DNA from: Saprospiraceae bacterium
Lineage (GTDB): Bacteria > Bacteroidota > Bacteroidia > Chitinophagales > Saprospiraceae
Length of the DNA: 64,000 nucleotides
Assembly: GCA_016713025.1 (NCBI GenBank)
Contig: JADJPZ010000003.1
Coordinates: forward strand, 62,001 to 126,000
Direction of reading: 5' to 3'
The notes beneath the pieces were generated by a model. It ran no database searches and had not been told where the DNA came from. It was given only the letters and a program-made list of their open reading frames with translations. Below are positions 8,708 to 16,760 of the stretch, piece after piece. The stretch's first letter is position 1; each line of letters starts with the position of its first letter. A program made the translations under genes and the position numbers.

Positions 8708-9775
8708 ATGAAATTGAAAACTCATTTTCAACCCTGCAAATTCATCGTAGTATATTATCTTGTGATATCCTGTACTTCATTGTATAGCCAACAAAAAACC
8801 GAAATTTTTGACTTGGTGGCAAAACTGACAGCAAAATCAGAAACTGATGATAAAAAACTCCAAGCCATTTTTGATTGGGTCACTTCAAATATCAAATACG
8901 ATCACAAGGCTGCTAAAACGGATATTTCTAAGTTCAAACCAATAGCTGAAATCCTTCAATCTAAAAGTGCTATTTGCACAGGTTATGCTAATATGATGAA
9001 AGAAATGTGCGCTATTTCAGGAATAGAATGTCGTGTTGTTTCTGGCTATGCTCGTAGTTCCTCTGATCAAAAAATAAGTGATGCGCCTGATCATGCATGG
9101 AATGTGGTAAAACTGGATGACAAGTTGTTTCTATTGGATGCCACATGGTCTACGCAAAAAAATGGGCCACAATATTATCTGACAGATCCGGAAGTCATGA
9201 TTAAAACCCATCTACCTGCACAAAGGTGGTGGCAATTGATGAAACATCCTGTTTCATATTATGACTTTAATAATGAAAATATGGAACTCATGGATTCGCT
9301 ATCTGAATATCATTTTGCAGATACTATCACAAATATTTACCAGGGAAGTCAGGTCGAAATAAAAATGAAAGAAGCAGAAGAAGCTGCATTATTTTATCCA
9401 TCAGCAAAAAATAAAAGAGAATATGCTGCTGTAATCATGGAAATAGCCGGTGAAGCATCAGATGCATTGTCTTCGGTCATGGATACCACAGATATTGGAT
9501 GGTTGCATGGCCGCTTTGAATATATTCTGGACCTTTGCAGGAAGTCCTCCAAACTGACCGATCTGCTACCCACACAAAAAGAGCTTTATGCAGAAGTTTT
9601 ACTCAATTACACCGCTTCACTGTACAATACATCAAGAAAGCGCTCTGAGGAAAAACTAAAACACTTGGTATCAGAAGCCAAAAATGTTTTGGATAATACC
9701 CCAAATTCTTACTATACCCAGCATGCCAGACAATTATTGATTTCATATGAAGAAATTATAGGTCTCAAAAAGTAG
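8708..9775 (+). CDS. Secreted transglutaminase-like (papain-fold) protein
   Basis: The transglutaminase-like core runs from about residue 40 to 170 (numbered from the start at 8708). The family triad is visible: Cys in KSAICTGYANMMKEMC, His in DAPDHAWNVVKL, and Asp in LFLLDATW. Bacterial proteins of this type are usually proteases or amidases rather than crosslinkers. An N-terminal hydrophobic stretch after a basic start (KFIVVYYLVISC) suggests export, perhaps as a lipoprotein. I chose the Met at 8708 because it gives a normal signal peptide; an upstream start at 8642 would add a non-signal extension. The C-terminal 200 residues are helical and unassigned. Substrate unknown. Confidence 0.8.
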   Translation: MKLKTHFQPCKFIVVYYLVISCTSLYSQQKTEIFDLVAKLTAKSETDDKKLQAIFDWVTSNIKYDHKAAKTDISKFKPIAEILQSKSAICTGYANMMKEMCAISGIECRVVSGYARSSSDQKISDAPDHAWNVVKLDDKLFLLDATWSTQKNGPQYYLTDPEVMIKTHLPAQRWWQLMKHPVSYYDFNNENMELMDSLSEYHFADTITNIYQGSQVEIKMKEAEEAALFYPSAKNKREYAAVIMEIAGEASDALSSVMDTTDIGWLHGRFEYILDLCRKSSKLTDLLPTQKELYAEVLLNYTASLYNTSRKRSEEKLKHLVSEAKNVLDNTPNSYYTQHARQLLISYEEIIGLKK

Positions 9776-9790
9776 GCTGCATCCACAAGC

Positions 9791-9960
9791 GGGTTTCATG
9801 ACAACTGTATCCTCAAGTAGCTTCGGCTTCGTTATCACCGCCAGCTACCCCGTTTCATTTCAAAGTCGGTGGTTGAGCGCATCCGCTGTGGCGGAGGAGC
9901 CGAAACCACTTAACAAAGCTTCTTTTCGCAAAAGGGTTTCGTGACAGCTGTATCCACAAG
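9791..9960 (+). repeat. Direct repeat pair in spacer
   Basis: A 27-base unit at 9791-9817 recurs at 9934-9960 with three differences; each begins GGGTTTC and contains CTGTATCC. The sequence between them is richer in G and C than its surroundings and holds no open gene. It may be a remnant of mobile or duplicated DNA. Confidence 0.55.
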
Positions 9961-9973
9961 CGCCTTCGACTAC

Positions 9974-10080
9974 ATTATAGTGGACAGAAAATATTCTGCG
10001 AAAAATTCAAATCATAATATATTGTAAGTTAAATAATTATGATTATGAATTTTCTCAATCAATTTTCTGTTTGGTATAAC
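9974..10080. mobile_element. 107-bp inverted-repeat element, copy B
   Basis: Same length and ends as the element at 5012-5118: left ATTATAGTGGACAGAAAAT, right ATTTTCTGTTTGGTATAAC. The interior shares GACAGAAAATATT, TGCGAAAAA and a central AAATCATAA...TTATGATT inverted repeat. It lies directly beside a 27-base spacer repeat. Non-coding. Confidence 0.8.
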
Positions 10081-10197
10081 TTTACTTATTCACCGGTTTC
10101 AAGCAGGGATTTCAAGAAAATAAGTTCATTAACCGCTAACAAATCATACAAAAAATAAATGATAAAAGTCATAGCCTATTATATTTAATATCATTTA

Positions 10198-10225
10198 TTG
10201 AATTTAGATTAATAGGTTACCTTTG
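10198..10225 (+). promoter_or_regulatory. Bacteroidota promoter for the porin gene
   Basis: A -33 TTG (10198-10200) is followed after 17 bases by TACCTTTG (10218-10225), the -7 consensus TAnnTTTG. The start codon at 10292 lies about 65 bases further on, leaving a leader of roughly 60 bases. This is one of the better promoter matches in the window. Confidence 0.6.
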
Positions 10226-10291
10226 CCATATCATCCGAATACAATGGTCTTGGGATGAAATTATCTAATTTACAAAATAAAACAAAAACAC

Positions 10292-11653
10292 ATGAGGACA
10301 TTACTTTTATTGGGAGTGTTATTTTTTTCCTTAAATAATGCTTTTACACAGGAAGTTAAAGACACTGCCTTAAGATTGGACCAATATGGCAAGGTCGTAA
10401 AAAGAGTGCCATTGGGAGCAGAAGCCAGAAATGGTATACTCGTATTTGAGTCTGCTGATCAGGATTACAAACTTTGGTTTGATTTCAGGTTGAATATTGA
10501 TGGGCAGGTTACATTTGGAGAAAAATTCAATGAAATCGGTGACGGTGCTTCACTACGAAGAGCCAGGTTGGCTGTTAAAGCTGATATATCAAAAAACTGG
10601 TATGGTGAGTTGGACTTGAGTTTTAATAATGCAAAATTAGAGTTAAAAGATGCTTACGTAAGTTATGATTTTCAGAATGGATTGGTGGCAAGTTTGGGTA
10701 ATTTCAAACAAAGATTCTCAATGTCCAGAACTGAGTCGTCCAGATACGTCAAGTTTATGGAAAGATCTATGGCTATCAATGCCTTGTCTCCCAACCGTAG
10801 TATAGGATTAGATATGACATACGAAGGTAAACGTTTTTTTGCAGTAGGTGGTATCTTCTTTCAGGAAATAGAAGATGCTGAAAAAGCGGTCTTTGTAGAA
10901 GATAATAATAAAGATTTCGGTCGTGATCAAGGCACTGATTTATTGGCCAAATTAGTTATACAACCTTTTGGGGACAATAAAAAACAAGGTTTACACTTAG
11001 GATATACAGTATTATATCGTACACCCAAGACCGAAGTGGCTCCCGGTGAATACGGATTTGCAAGATATAGCAACAGATCTCTCAGCAATATAAACAGGAA
11101 AAAATTTCTTGACACAGACCTGATAGCTGACTTCGATCATTCAGTCAATACCAATATCGAGCTTGCTGCATATCATAAAGGTCTGAACGTTGTGTCAGAA
11201 ATCTTAAGCAATCGAACTTTCCGTAAAAACAACAAAGAGTCCTTAGATTTCGGTGGATTTTATGTTCAGGCAGCATATCTTCTTTTTGGTGGTAATCAGG
11301 TTTATAATAAAGGTGAAGCTGAATTTACACAACCTAACAGAGGAAAATCCTGGGGTGACATAGAGATAGCTCTCAGATATGATTACATCACACTCAACGA
11401 CAAAGATGTGTTGGGAGGATCGGGTGAAGGTATCACAGCCGGAATCAATTTTTATACCGCTAAAAATGTAAAGTTTATGCTGAACTATAGCATCATCAAT
11501 CATGACCGATATGCAAGTGGCAAAGGAAAAATATTTGTGGGAGAAGATGTCACAGGAGCATTGACAAAAGATCCTAAAAAAGTTGCCAATGCTACCGGAA
11601 ACGGAGGTGAAGACTATAGTCAATTGGGCGTAAGATGCGAAATAGCATTTTGA
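10292..11653 (+). CDS. Phosphate-selective porin O/P family outer-membrane protein
   Basis: A 453-residue outer-membrane barrel of the OprO/OprP family (PF07396). The signal peptide (residues 1-19) ends before QEVKD. Beta-rich repeats follow, with the family pattern FRLNIDGQ..., LRRARLAVKADISKNWYGELDLSF and DAYVSYDF near the start of the barrel. The C-terminal strand ends GVRCEIAF, with the terminal Phe typical of barrels recognised by BamA. The family forms trimers that pass phosphate or pyrophosphate in proteobacteria; in Bacteroidota the substrate is rarely shown. It is followed 34 bases later by a lipoprotein gene that probably shares its transcript. A CYTH protein and an anion transporter lie further downstream. 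Confidence 0.85.
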   Translation: MRTLLLLGVLFFSLNNAFTQEVKDTALRLDQYGKVVKRVPLGAEARNGILVFESADQDYKLWFDFRLNIDGQVTFGEKFNEIGDGASLRRARLAVKADISKNWYGELDLSFNNAKLELKDAYVSYDFQNGLVASLGNFKQRFSMSRTESSRYVKFMERSMAINALSPNRSIGLDMTYEGKRFFAVGGIFFQEIEDAEKAVFVEDNNKDFGRDQGTDLLAKLVIQPFGDNKKQGLHLGYTVLYRTPKTEVAPGEYGFARYSNRSLSNINRKKFLDTDLIADFDHSVNTNIELAAYHKGLNVVSEILSNRTFRKNNKESLDFGGFYVQAAYLLFGGNQVYNKGEAEFTQPNRGKSWGDIEIALRYDYITLNDKDVLGGSGEGITAGINFYTAKNVKFMLNYSIINHDRYASGKGKIFVGEDVTGALTKDPKKVANATGNGGEDYSQLGVRCEIAF

Positions 11654-11687
11654 TCATAATATTATTTAATATCAAAAAATTTAAAAA

Positions 11688-12512
11688 ATGAAACTTTCAT
11701 ATTTGTTTATTGCAATAATGATGTCTGCGACAATCTTCAGCTCATGTGTCAAAGATGAGATATTTGACGGACCGGCATCTATTAGTGATGTTGTGGCAAC
11801 ACCTGCCGCACCCAAATCTACAGAACCAGTCACCGTATCTGCCAAAGTTCTTGACCTGCAGGGAATCACAAGTGTAAATTTGTTGTACAGGACAGTCACC
11901 GGAGGCGCATTTACAACTGTAGCCATGACAGCCGGTGCCAATAATACTTATCAGGGAACTATCCCGGCTTTGCCCAAGGATACTAAAGTGGGATACTATA
12001 TCGATGTAAAAAACGTAAAAGGTAAAACCACTGTTAGTCCCGCAGAAGCTCCATCAAAACTGGCAGAATACACTGTCGGAGCTTCCAATGTAGTAAAATT
12101 ATTTATCAACGAGGTTTTTGCAGACGGAACAAAAGATGCATCTAATCCTGACTGGGTGGAGATATACAACGATTCTGATATTCCGGTGGACATCAGTGGA
12201 TATGCTTTTTACGATGAAGGGATTAAAACCAGCGCTAAGCCCAAAAGGATCCTGAATACCGGTACCATCATACCATCAAAAGGTTTTCATATTGAGAGCA
12301 CCGAGTTTACGGAAGGTAAATATACGATAGAATTTGGCTTAGGAACATCGGGCGATGCCATGTACCTAGAAGATAAAAATGGGGTATTAGTAGCTTCGCT
12401 TGATTTTCTGACCATAAATCTTTCAGGTAAAAAGTCTTATGGCAGAAAACCTGACGGGTCTTCGACATTGGTCACATTTGACACACCTACCAAAGGGAAA
12501 TCAAATAACTAA
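11688..12512 (+). CDS. Lipoprotein with lamin-tail domain
   Basis: The signal peptide ends in a lipobox (IFSSC, Cys near residue 20), so this is a predicted lipoprotein. Residues about 30-125 form a beta-rich Ig-like region. Residues about 135-270 form a lamin-tail domain (LTD, PF00932), seen in INEVFADGTKDASNPDWVEIYN, followed by ISGYAFYD and a GDAMYLEDKNG strand. Bacterial LTDs are found on secreted proteins and extracellular nucleases or phosphatases, but no catalytic domain is present here. The gene follows the porin by 34 bases and ends at a strong terminator, so the pair is probably a two-gene operon. Function unknown; perhaps a surface accessory of the porin. Confidence 0.75.
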   Translation: MKLSYLFIAIMMSATIFSSCVKDEIFDGPASISDVVATPAAPKSTEPVTVSAKVLDLQGITSVNLLYRTVTGGAFTTVAMTAGANNTYQGTIPALPKDTKVGYYIDVKNVKGKTTVSPAEAPSKLAEYTVGASNVVKLFINEVFADGTKDASNPDWVEIYNDSDIPVDISGYAFYDEGIKTSAKPKRILNTGTIIPSKGFHIESTEFTEGKYTIEFGLGTSGDAMYLEDKNGVLVASLDFLTINLSGKKSYGRKPDGSSTLVTFDTPTKGKSNN

Positions 12513-12523
12513 ACTGAAATCAT

Positions 12524-12563
12524 AAAGAGTGTCAAAGTTTTCCTGACTTTGACGCTCTTTTTT
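12524..12563 (+). terminator. Intrinsic terminator after the porin-lipoprotein pair
   Basis: The stem AAAGAGTGTCAAAG pairs with CTTTGACGCTCTTT across a short loop, and the right arm runs into TTTTTTG. It begins 12 bases after the lipoprotein stop codon. Confidence 0.85.
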
Positions 12564-12671
12564 GTTTTTGGCGGGATAGTCAAGTTTCTTGATAACCAGT
12601 TTGATTGCTTATTTGTAATGCCATCTTCGTTCTGTCAAAGTCTTACCTGACTATGGCGGAATCAATTTTAT

Positions 12672-12743
12672 GGTCTCTGACCGATAGTGAACCAAATTCT
12701 CAGGTCATGAGACCGGCAGATACCAGTCCATAAGTCAGAGACC
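12672..12743. other. Hairpin-forming inverted repeat
   Basis: Perfect 10-base arms GGTCTCTGAC (12672-12681) and GTCAGAGACC (12734-12743) enclose a 52-base region that itself holds GGTC-ATGA-GACC. It lies in the 655-base gap 12513-13167, which has no gene. Could be a structured RNA or a mobile-element remnant. Confidence 0.45.
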
Positions 12744-12823
12744 TTTGTACAACATCATCTGATCACTTAAAGTAGTTGTAAAATGCTGATTTTAAACTGA
12801 TTATGTATTGATACTGAGGCTTT

Positions 12824-12967
12824 AAATTTGAGTCTACTCCGAAAATAAAACACTTTTTGATCATCAACCGATTTTTACCCGAATGCTAAGGGAAACGTTT
12901 GATCAGCAATACCATAGAAATTATTTTTTTTCTTTTCATTAAAAATTTTTCGGAGTGAACTCAATTT
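12824..12967. repeat. 144-bp region bounded by imperfect inverted repeats
   Basis: The left arm (about 12824-12846, core GAGTCTACTCCGAAAA) is an inverted copy of the right arm (about 12944-12967, core TTTTCGGAGTGAACTC). The non-coding interior is AT-rich. The shape is that of a short non-autonomous element, but no target duplication is clear and no second copy was seen, so identity is uncertain. The remaining sequence to 13167 is AT-rich leader of the next gene. Confidence 0.45.
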
Positions 12968-13167
12968 TATAACTTGCAACTTTTCAACTTTAGTCTTAAA
13001 GCAATTAAAAACATAAATGTCAAGAAAATTAATGAATCAAGTGCTCATTAATTATTTTATCGTCAGAACCATAATCTCTTGATTTACAACTAAGAAAAAT
13101 TTTAAACATACTCTAAGTCATTCATCATTTAAAAAATATTTTACATTTAACCTATAAAAAATTAATT

Positions 13168-13809
13168 ATGAGTAAGGAAGGTTTAGCAATAGGGGAAATT
13201 TCAAAACCAAGGTTTGAATTTCGTACTTTTGGTCAGAATTTTGATAACGCAAATAAAAGAATGGCACGTCTGTCCATGCCGGTACCTGAGAAAGTATGGG
13301 AAAGACACAGTGATGAGATCTATATCTTATCCCGGACCAATGACGTCAATAATACCAAGATTCGGGATGGAAAAATGGACATAAAAACGTATGTTCAGAC
13401 AGTAGATGGACTCGAACAATGGAATCCACTGATGAAAGGTGAGTTTCCGATTGCTGCCAAAGTCCTTACGGAAGAAGTATTTCCGGCTTTTATGGTTACT
13501 ATGCCTTCATTGGATAAAGATGTCATCACTTATGATGAGTTTATAAGCATGATAGAGGCTCACCCTGACCTGCAGGCTGTAAAGGTACATAAAGAAAGAT
13601 ATGGGTATATGGTCAATAATACCATCTGCGAGACCGGTTCTGTACTGATCAACGGAGCAAGGGTCGAAACTATCAATTCTGAATCAACAGAAGTAGAAGA
13701 TATCAAAAAAACCATTAATGACGTAGGACTGGCAGGTGTAGAAAATATCAATTACCTTCAGGCCATCAAGAGAGTCATCGGATTGATTAATAAACCATTA
13801 GCAAACTAA
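13168..13809 (+). CDS. Unknown protein, possibly a divergent CYTH-like fold
   Basis: A soluble 213-residue protein with no signal peptide or membrane segment. I do not recognise a named family. The order of charged strands recalls a CYTH/triphosphate tunnel domain: FEFRTFG near the start, TKIRDGKMDIKTY about residues 66-78, KVHKERYGYMV near 137-147, then VETINSES and a closing NYLQAIKRVIG helix. The next gene, 4 bases downstream, is a clear CYTH protein, which supports but does not prove the idea. If correct, the two could be paired subunits or paralogues acting on nucleotides or polyphosphate. Structure prediction would be needed to confirm the fold. Confidence 0.5.
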   Translation: MSKEGLAIGEISKPRFEFRTFGQNFDNANKRMARLSMPVPEKVWERHSDEIYILSRTNDVNNTKIRDGKMDIKTYVQTVDGLEQWNPLMKGEFPIAAKVLTEEVFPAFMVTMPSLDKDVITYDEFISMIEAHPDLQAVKVHKERYGYMVNNTICETGSVLINGARVETINSESTEVEDIKKTINDVGLAGVENINYLQAIKRVIGLINKPLAN

Positions 13810-13813
13810 CATC

Positions 13814-14284
13814 ATGGCACAGGAAATAGAAAAAAAATTTTTAGTAAAATCAGAAGATTTTAAAAGTTTGGCAAGCAAATCTACGAGAATAACTCAAGGC
13901 TACCTTTCGTCCATCCCGGAACGCACAGTAAGAGTGAGAACAAAGGGTGATCGCGGATTTATAACCATAAAAGGTATAGGTAGTGCTTCTGGAGCATCGA
14001 GGTATGAGTGGGAGAAAGAAATCCCGGCATCAGAGGTGGAAGAACTTCTCAAAATATGTGAGCCTGGCGTCATAGACAAGACAAGATATGAAGTGAAAGC
14101 AGGCAATCACACTTTTGAAGTGGACGAATTTTATGGCGAAAACCAAGGTCTTACCGTAGCTGAAGTGGAGCTATCTTCAGAAGATGAGGGCTTTCAGAAA
14201 CCCGAATGGCTTGGTGCTGAAGTGACCGGGGATACAAAGTATTACAATTCTATGTTGATGAAACATCCTTTTACAAAGTGGTAA
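13814..14284 (+). CDS. CYTH domain protein (triphosphate tunnel metalloenzyme)
   Basis: A 156-residue single-domain CYTH protein. The signature EIEKKFLV (ExExK, residues 4-11) is followed by QGYLSS, RTVRVRTKGDRGFITIKG, RYEWEKEIP, a KTRYEV strand, and the late acidic pair in VAEVELSSEDE. These line the tunnel that binds triphosphate and Mg2+/Mn2+. Small bacterial members are mostly inorganic tripolyphosphatases or class IV adenylate cyclase relatives. It is cytoplasmic. The neighbouring phosphate-type porin, DASS transporter and possible CYTH-like partner suggest a role in polyphosphate or nucleotide metabolism, but this is inference. It lies 4 bases after the previous gene. Confidence 0.9.
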   Translation: MAQEIEKKFLVKSEDFKSLASKSTRITQGYLSSIPERTVRVRTKGDRGFITIKGIGSASGASRYEWEKEIPASEVEELLKICEPGVIDKTRYEVKAGNHTFEVDEFYGENQGLTVAEVELSSEDEGFQKPEWLGAEVTGDTKYYNSMLMKHPFTKW

Positions 14285-14305
14285 CAGGTATCAAGTGCAC
14301 GTGTC

Positions 14306-15070
14306 ATGAATTGTAAAATTATATGTATCACTTTACTGGTTTTTATTACTTCTTCGGGTTGTTTTCTGGACAATAAGATTGATCAGGGAAAAAATAACGA
14401 AATTAAAACGGAAGCTTTCAATTTGTATCAAGCCGGAATTACAGGATTTTCAGGAATCTGTCCCGGCAAGGTAAAAGATACTTTTTTGGCTGTAAGTGAT
14501 AAAACAGGAATTTTTGAGATAGACAACGTCGGAAAGATCATCCGTAAATTGCCATTTTCGGGAAGTTATGATTTTGAAGGTATCACGATCAATCCGGCAA
14601 CCAACGAAGTATATCTGGCTGATGAAGGTCAAATGAAGATATATAAACTCTCCAATGATGAAAAATCAATCGAACTCATCACTGATGTAAGAGTCACAGG
14701 CGGAGTTTTCAATAAAGGGATAGAAGGTCTGACCTACGGTAATGATACACTATATATAGTCAATCAGGAGTCGCCCACCATCATGATAAAATACGATCTG
14801 AAGTCGCGAAAAGAAACAGCAAGGCTGGCATTAAATTATGTCCAGTTTCTTTCAGACATTTACTATGACAGTTCCGATAAGACACTTTGGATTTCAGACA
14901 GCAAACAACAAAAATTCTTTCATACCGATCTCAATGGCAATGTCATTGCCTTCCAATCAATACCATATATCGCAAAGCCAGAAGCCATCACGGTGGATAG
15001 TGCTGCAAAAATTGCTTGGATAGGATGTGATGAAACCGGATTTTTGTACAAGGTAAAACTTGAAATCTAA
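14306..15070 (+). CDS. SdiA-regulated-like beta-propeller lipoprotein
   Basis: Begins with a signal peptide and lipobox (TSSGC, Cys near residue 19), so it is a predicted membrane-anchored lipoprotein. The body of about 230 residues resembles the SdiA-regulated/YjiK family (PF06977): repeated propeller-like strands such as YDFEGITINPATNEVYLADEG, GIEGLTYGNDTLYIVNQE and KTLWISDSKQ. The biochemical role of this family is not established; an esterase or phytase-like propeller fold has been suggested by similarity. It sits between a CYTH gene (21 bases upstream) and a DASS transporter (32 bases downstream), probably in one operon. Confidence 0.75.
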   Translation: MNCKIICITLLVFITSSGCFLDNKIDQGKNNEIKTEAFNLYQAGITGFSGICPGKVKDTFLAVSDKTGIFEIDNVGKIIRKLPFSGSYDFEGITINPATNEVYLADEGQMKIYKLSNDEKSIELITDVRVTGGVFNKGIEGLTYGNDTLYIVNQESPTIMIKYDLKSRKETARLALNYVQFLSDIYYDSSDKTLWISDSKQQKFFHTDLNGNVIAFQSIPYIAKPEAITVDSAAKIAWIGCDETGFLYKVKLEI

Positions 15071-15102
15071 TAAATTATGTTCAATTCATTTAAGTCTGAG
15101 TC

Positions 15103-16737
15103 ATGAGCACATTAGATAAGCAATCAACGTCCGGCATTCCGTTCGATCCTTTGGATATGAACAATTATAAAGTTGAAAAACTCAAAAAAGCGGATAAGGC
15201 GGGATTTGAACGAATGATGGAGATATGGGGTGGTCCTTTGGCAATCCTTGTTTTTGTGTTGATATATTTTGTAGCAGATATTACATTTCTCAATGAGATC
15301 AATACTGAAGGCCTTAAAGAGGATGCTTTAAAAAGATTTAAGGATCTGGGCAATGAAAAATTTGTCAGGATCAACTATGCCATGTTGGCCATATTTGCAG
15401 CTTCTATCATACTATGGATTACAGAAAGTGTGCCGAGTTATTTGACATCATTACTGGTGATCATAGCCATGGTACTGACCGGAGTGACCACAGAAAAGGT
15501 GGCTTATGCCCAGCTTGGGCACCCTGTGATGTGGTTGAATATCCTGTCTTTTGTGCTGGCCAGTATGCTTGTAACGACCAGAGTGGCAAAAAGATTTGCG
15601 CTGTGGTTTGTACTGAAGTTTGGTAAAAATGCTTTCGGTGTGTTTTTTAGCTTTATTATAATCAATATCGTTTTATCTATTTTTATTTCGGCAACTACTG
15701 CCAAGGCGACCATTCTATTACCGATTTTTATGGTGATAGCAGCGATATATGGTGCCACATCTGATCATAGAAATAACTTCGGACGTAATATTGTACTTCA
15801 AAATCTGTTTCAGATCAACATTGGTGCCAGTGGTTTTATCACGGGTTCCGGAGCCAATCTGCTGGCAGGTTCTCTCATCGCAGGAGCTATGGGTTGGACC
15901 ATGTTTGGTTATCAGGACTGGTTTGTAGCAGCATTTCCTTTGTGTTTGATTTTTATCGTGATAGGATGGTATGTAGGTAATAAATTGATATTTCCTATGT
16001 CTGCCGATGAACAAAATCCACAGATCGAGGGCGGTATGCAAAGACTCAGCGTTGAATACCAAAATCTGGGTAAAATGACTTTCAATGAGTACAAGTCTAT
16101 TGCACTGTTTGTAGTAGTATTATTGCTTTGGGCCACTGACAAGCAACATGGTATATCTCAAACCGCTGTTGCCTTCATGGGTGCTGTATTCGCCCTACTG
16201 CCCGGTATTGGTATCATAAAATGGAATGATGTGGATATACCCTGGCACTTGATGCTGTTCTCAGCCGGTGCATATACACTTGGTGCTGGACTCGAAGCCA
16301 CAGACCTTCCGGCAAATCTTGTAGATGCTACATTTGATTATTTCGGTGTTTCAGGTTCAACCCCGTTTTGGGTACTGTACTTAGGATTGACTTTTTTGAT
16401 GTTATTCAGTGGAATACTTTTTCAATCCAAAACCATGAGGACTTTGATTTTTGTTCCTATCGCCATCGGTATAGCTCAAAAATTCAATTATCCCATCTTA
16501 AGTCTCGCCTTCCCTGTCGCTTTGCTTATTGAGCATGTATACGTTTTACCTTTCAATAGCAAACCTTCAGCATTGTTATATACCACAAATCACTACAGCA
16601 TGAGTGATTCCTTCAAGTTTGGATTTACGATGATGGTGATAAGCTGGTTTGTCATCATCCTGTGGGGAGAGACCGTATTAAAATACCTTGGCTACACCAG
16701 CAATGGCGTATTCTTGATATTTCTTAATTTTGCATAA
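15103..16737 (+). CDS. SLC13/DASS family anion:sodium symporter
   Basis: A 544-residue polytopic inner-membrane protein of the divalent anion:Na+ symporter family (dicarboxylate, sulfate or related). About 11-13 hydrophobic helices follow a cytoplasmic N-terminus of about 45 residues. Family features include the TESVPSYLTSLLVI stretch after an early helix, SATTAKATILLPI (an SNT-like cation/substrate motif), and the second-half helices around LPFNSKPSALLYTTNHY. An extra hydrophilic segment lies between helices 1 and 2. The substrate cannot be assigned; sulfate, phosphate-like or dicarboxylates are all possible. It follows the SdiA-like lipoprotein by 32 bases and precedes an unknown membrane protein by 23 bases. 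Confidence 0.85.
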   Translation: MSTLDKQSTSGIPFDPLDMNNYKVEKLKKADKAGFERMMEIWGGPLAILVFVLIYFVADITFLNEINTEGLKEDALKRFKDLGNEKFVRINYAMLAIFAASIILWITESVPSYLTSLLVIIAMVLTGVTTEKVAYAQLGHPVMWLNILSFVLASMLVTTRVAKRFALWFVLKFGKNAFGVFFSFIIINIVLSIFISATTAKATILLPIFMVIAAIYGATSDHRNNFGRNIVLQNLFQINIGASGFITGSGANLLAGSLIAGAMGWTMFGYQDWFVAAFPLCLIFIVIGWYVGNKLIFPMSADEQNPQIEGGMQRLSVEYQNLGKMTFNEYKSIALFVVVLLLWATDKQHGISQTAVAFMGAVFALLPGIGIIKWNDVDIPWHLMLFSAGAYTLGAGLEATDLPANLVDATFDYFGVSGSTPFWVLYLGLTFLMLFSGILFQSKTMRTLIFVPIAIGIAQKFNYPILSLAFPVALLIEHVYVLPFNSKPSALLYTTNHYSMSDSFKFGFTMMVISWFVIILWGETVLKYLGYTSNGVFLIFLNFA

Positions 16738-16760
16738 TACCTAAAAAATGATATTGGAGT

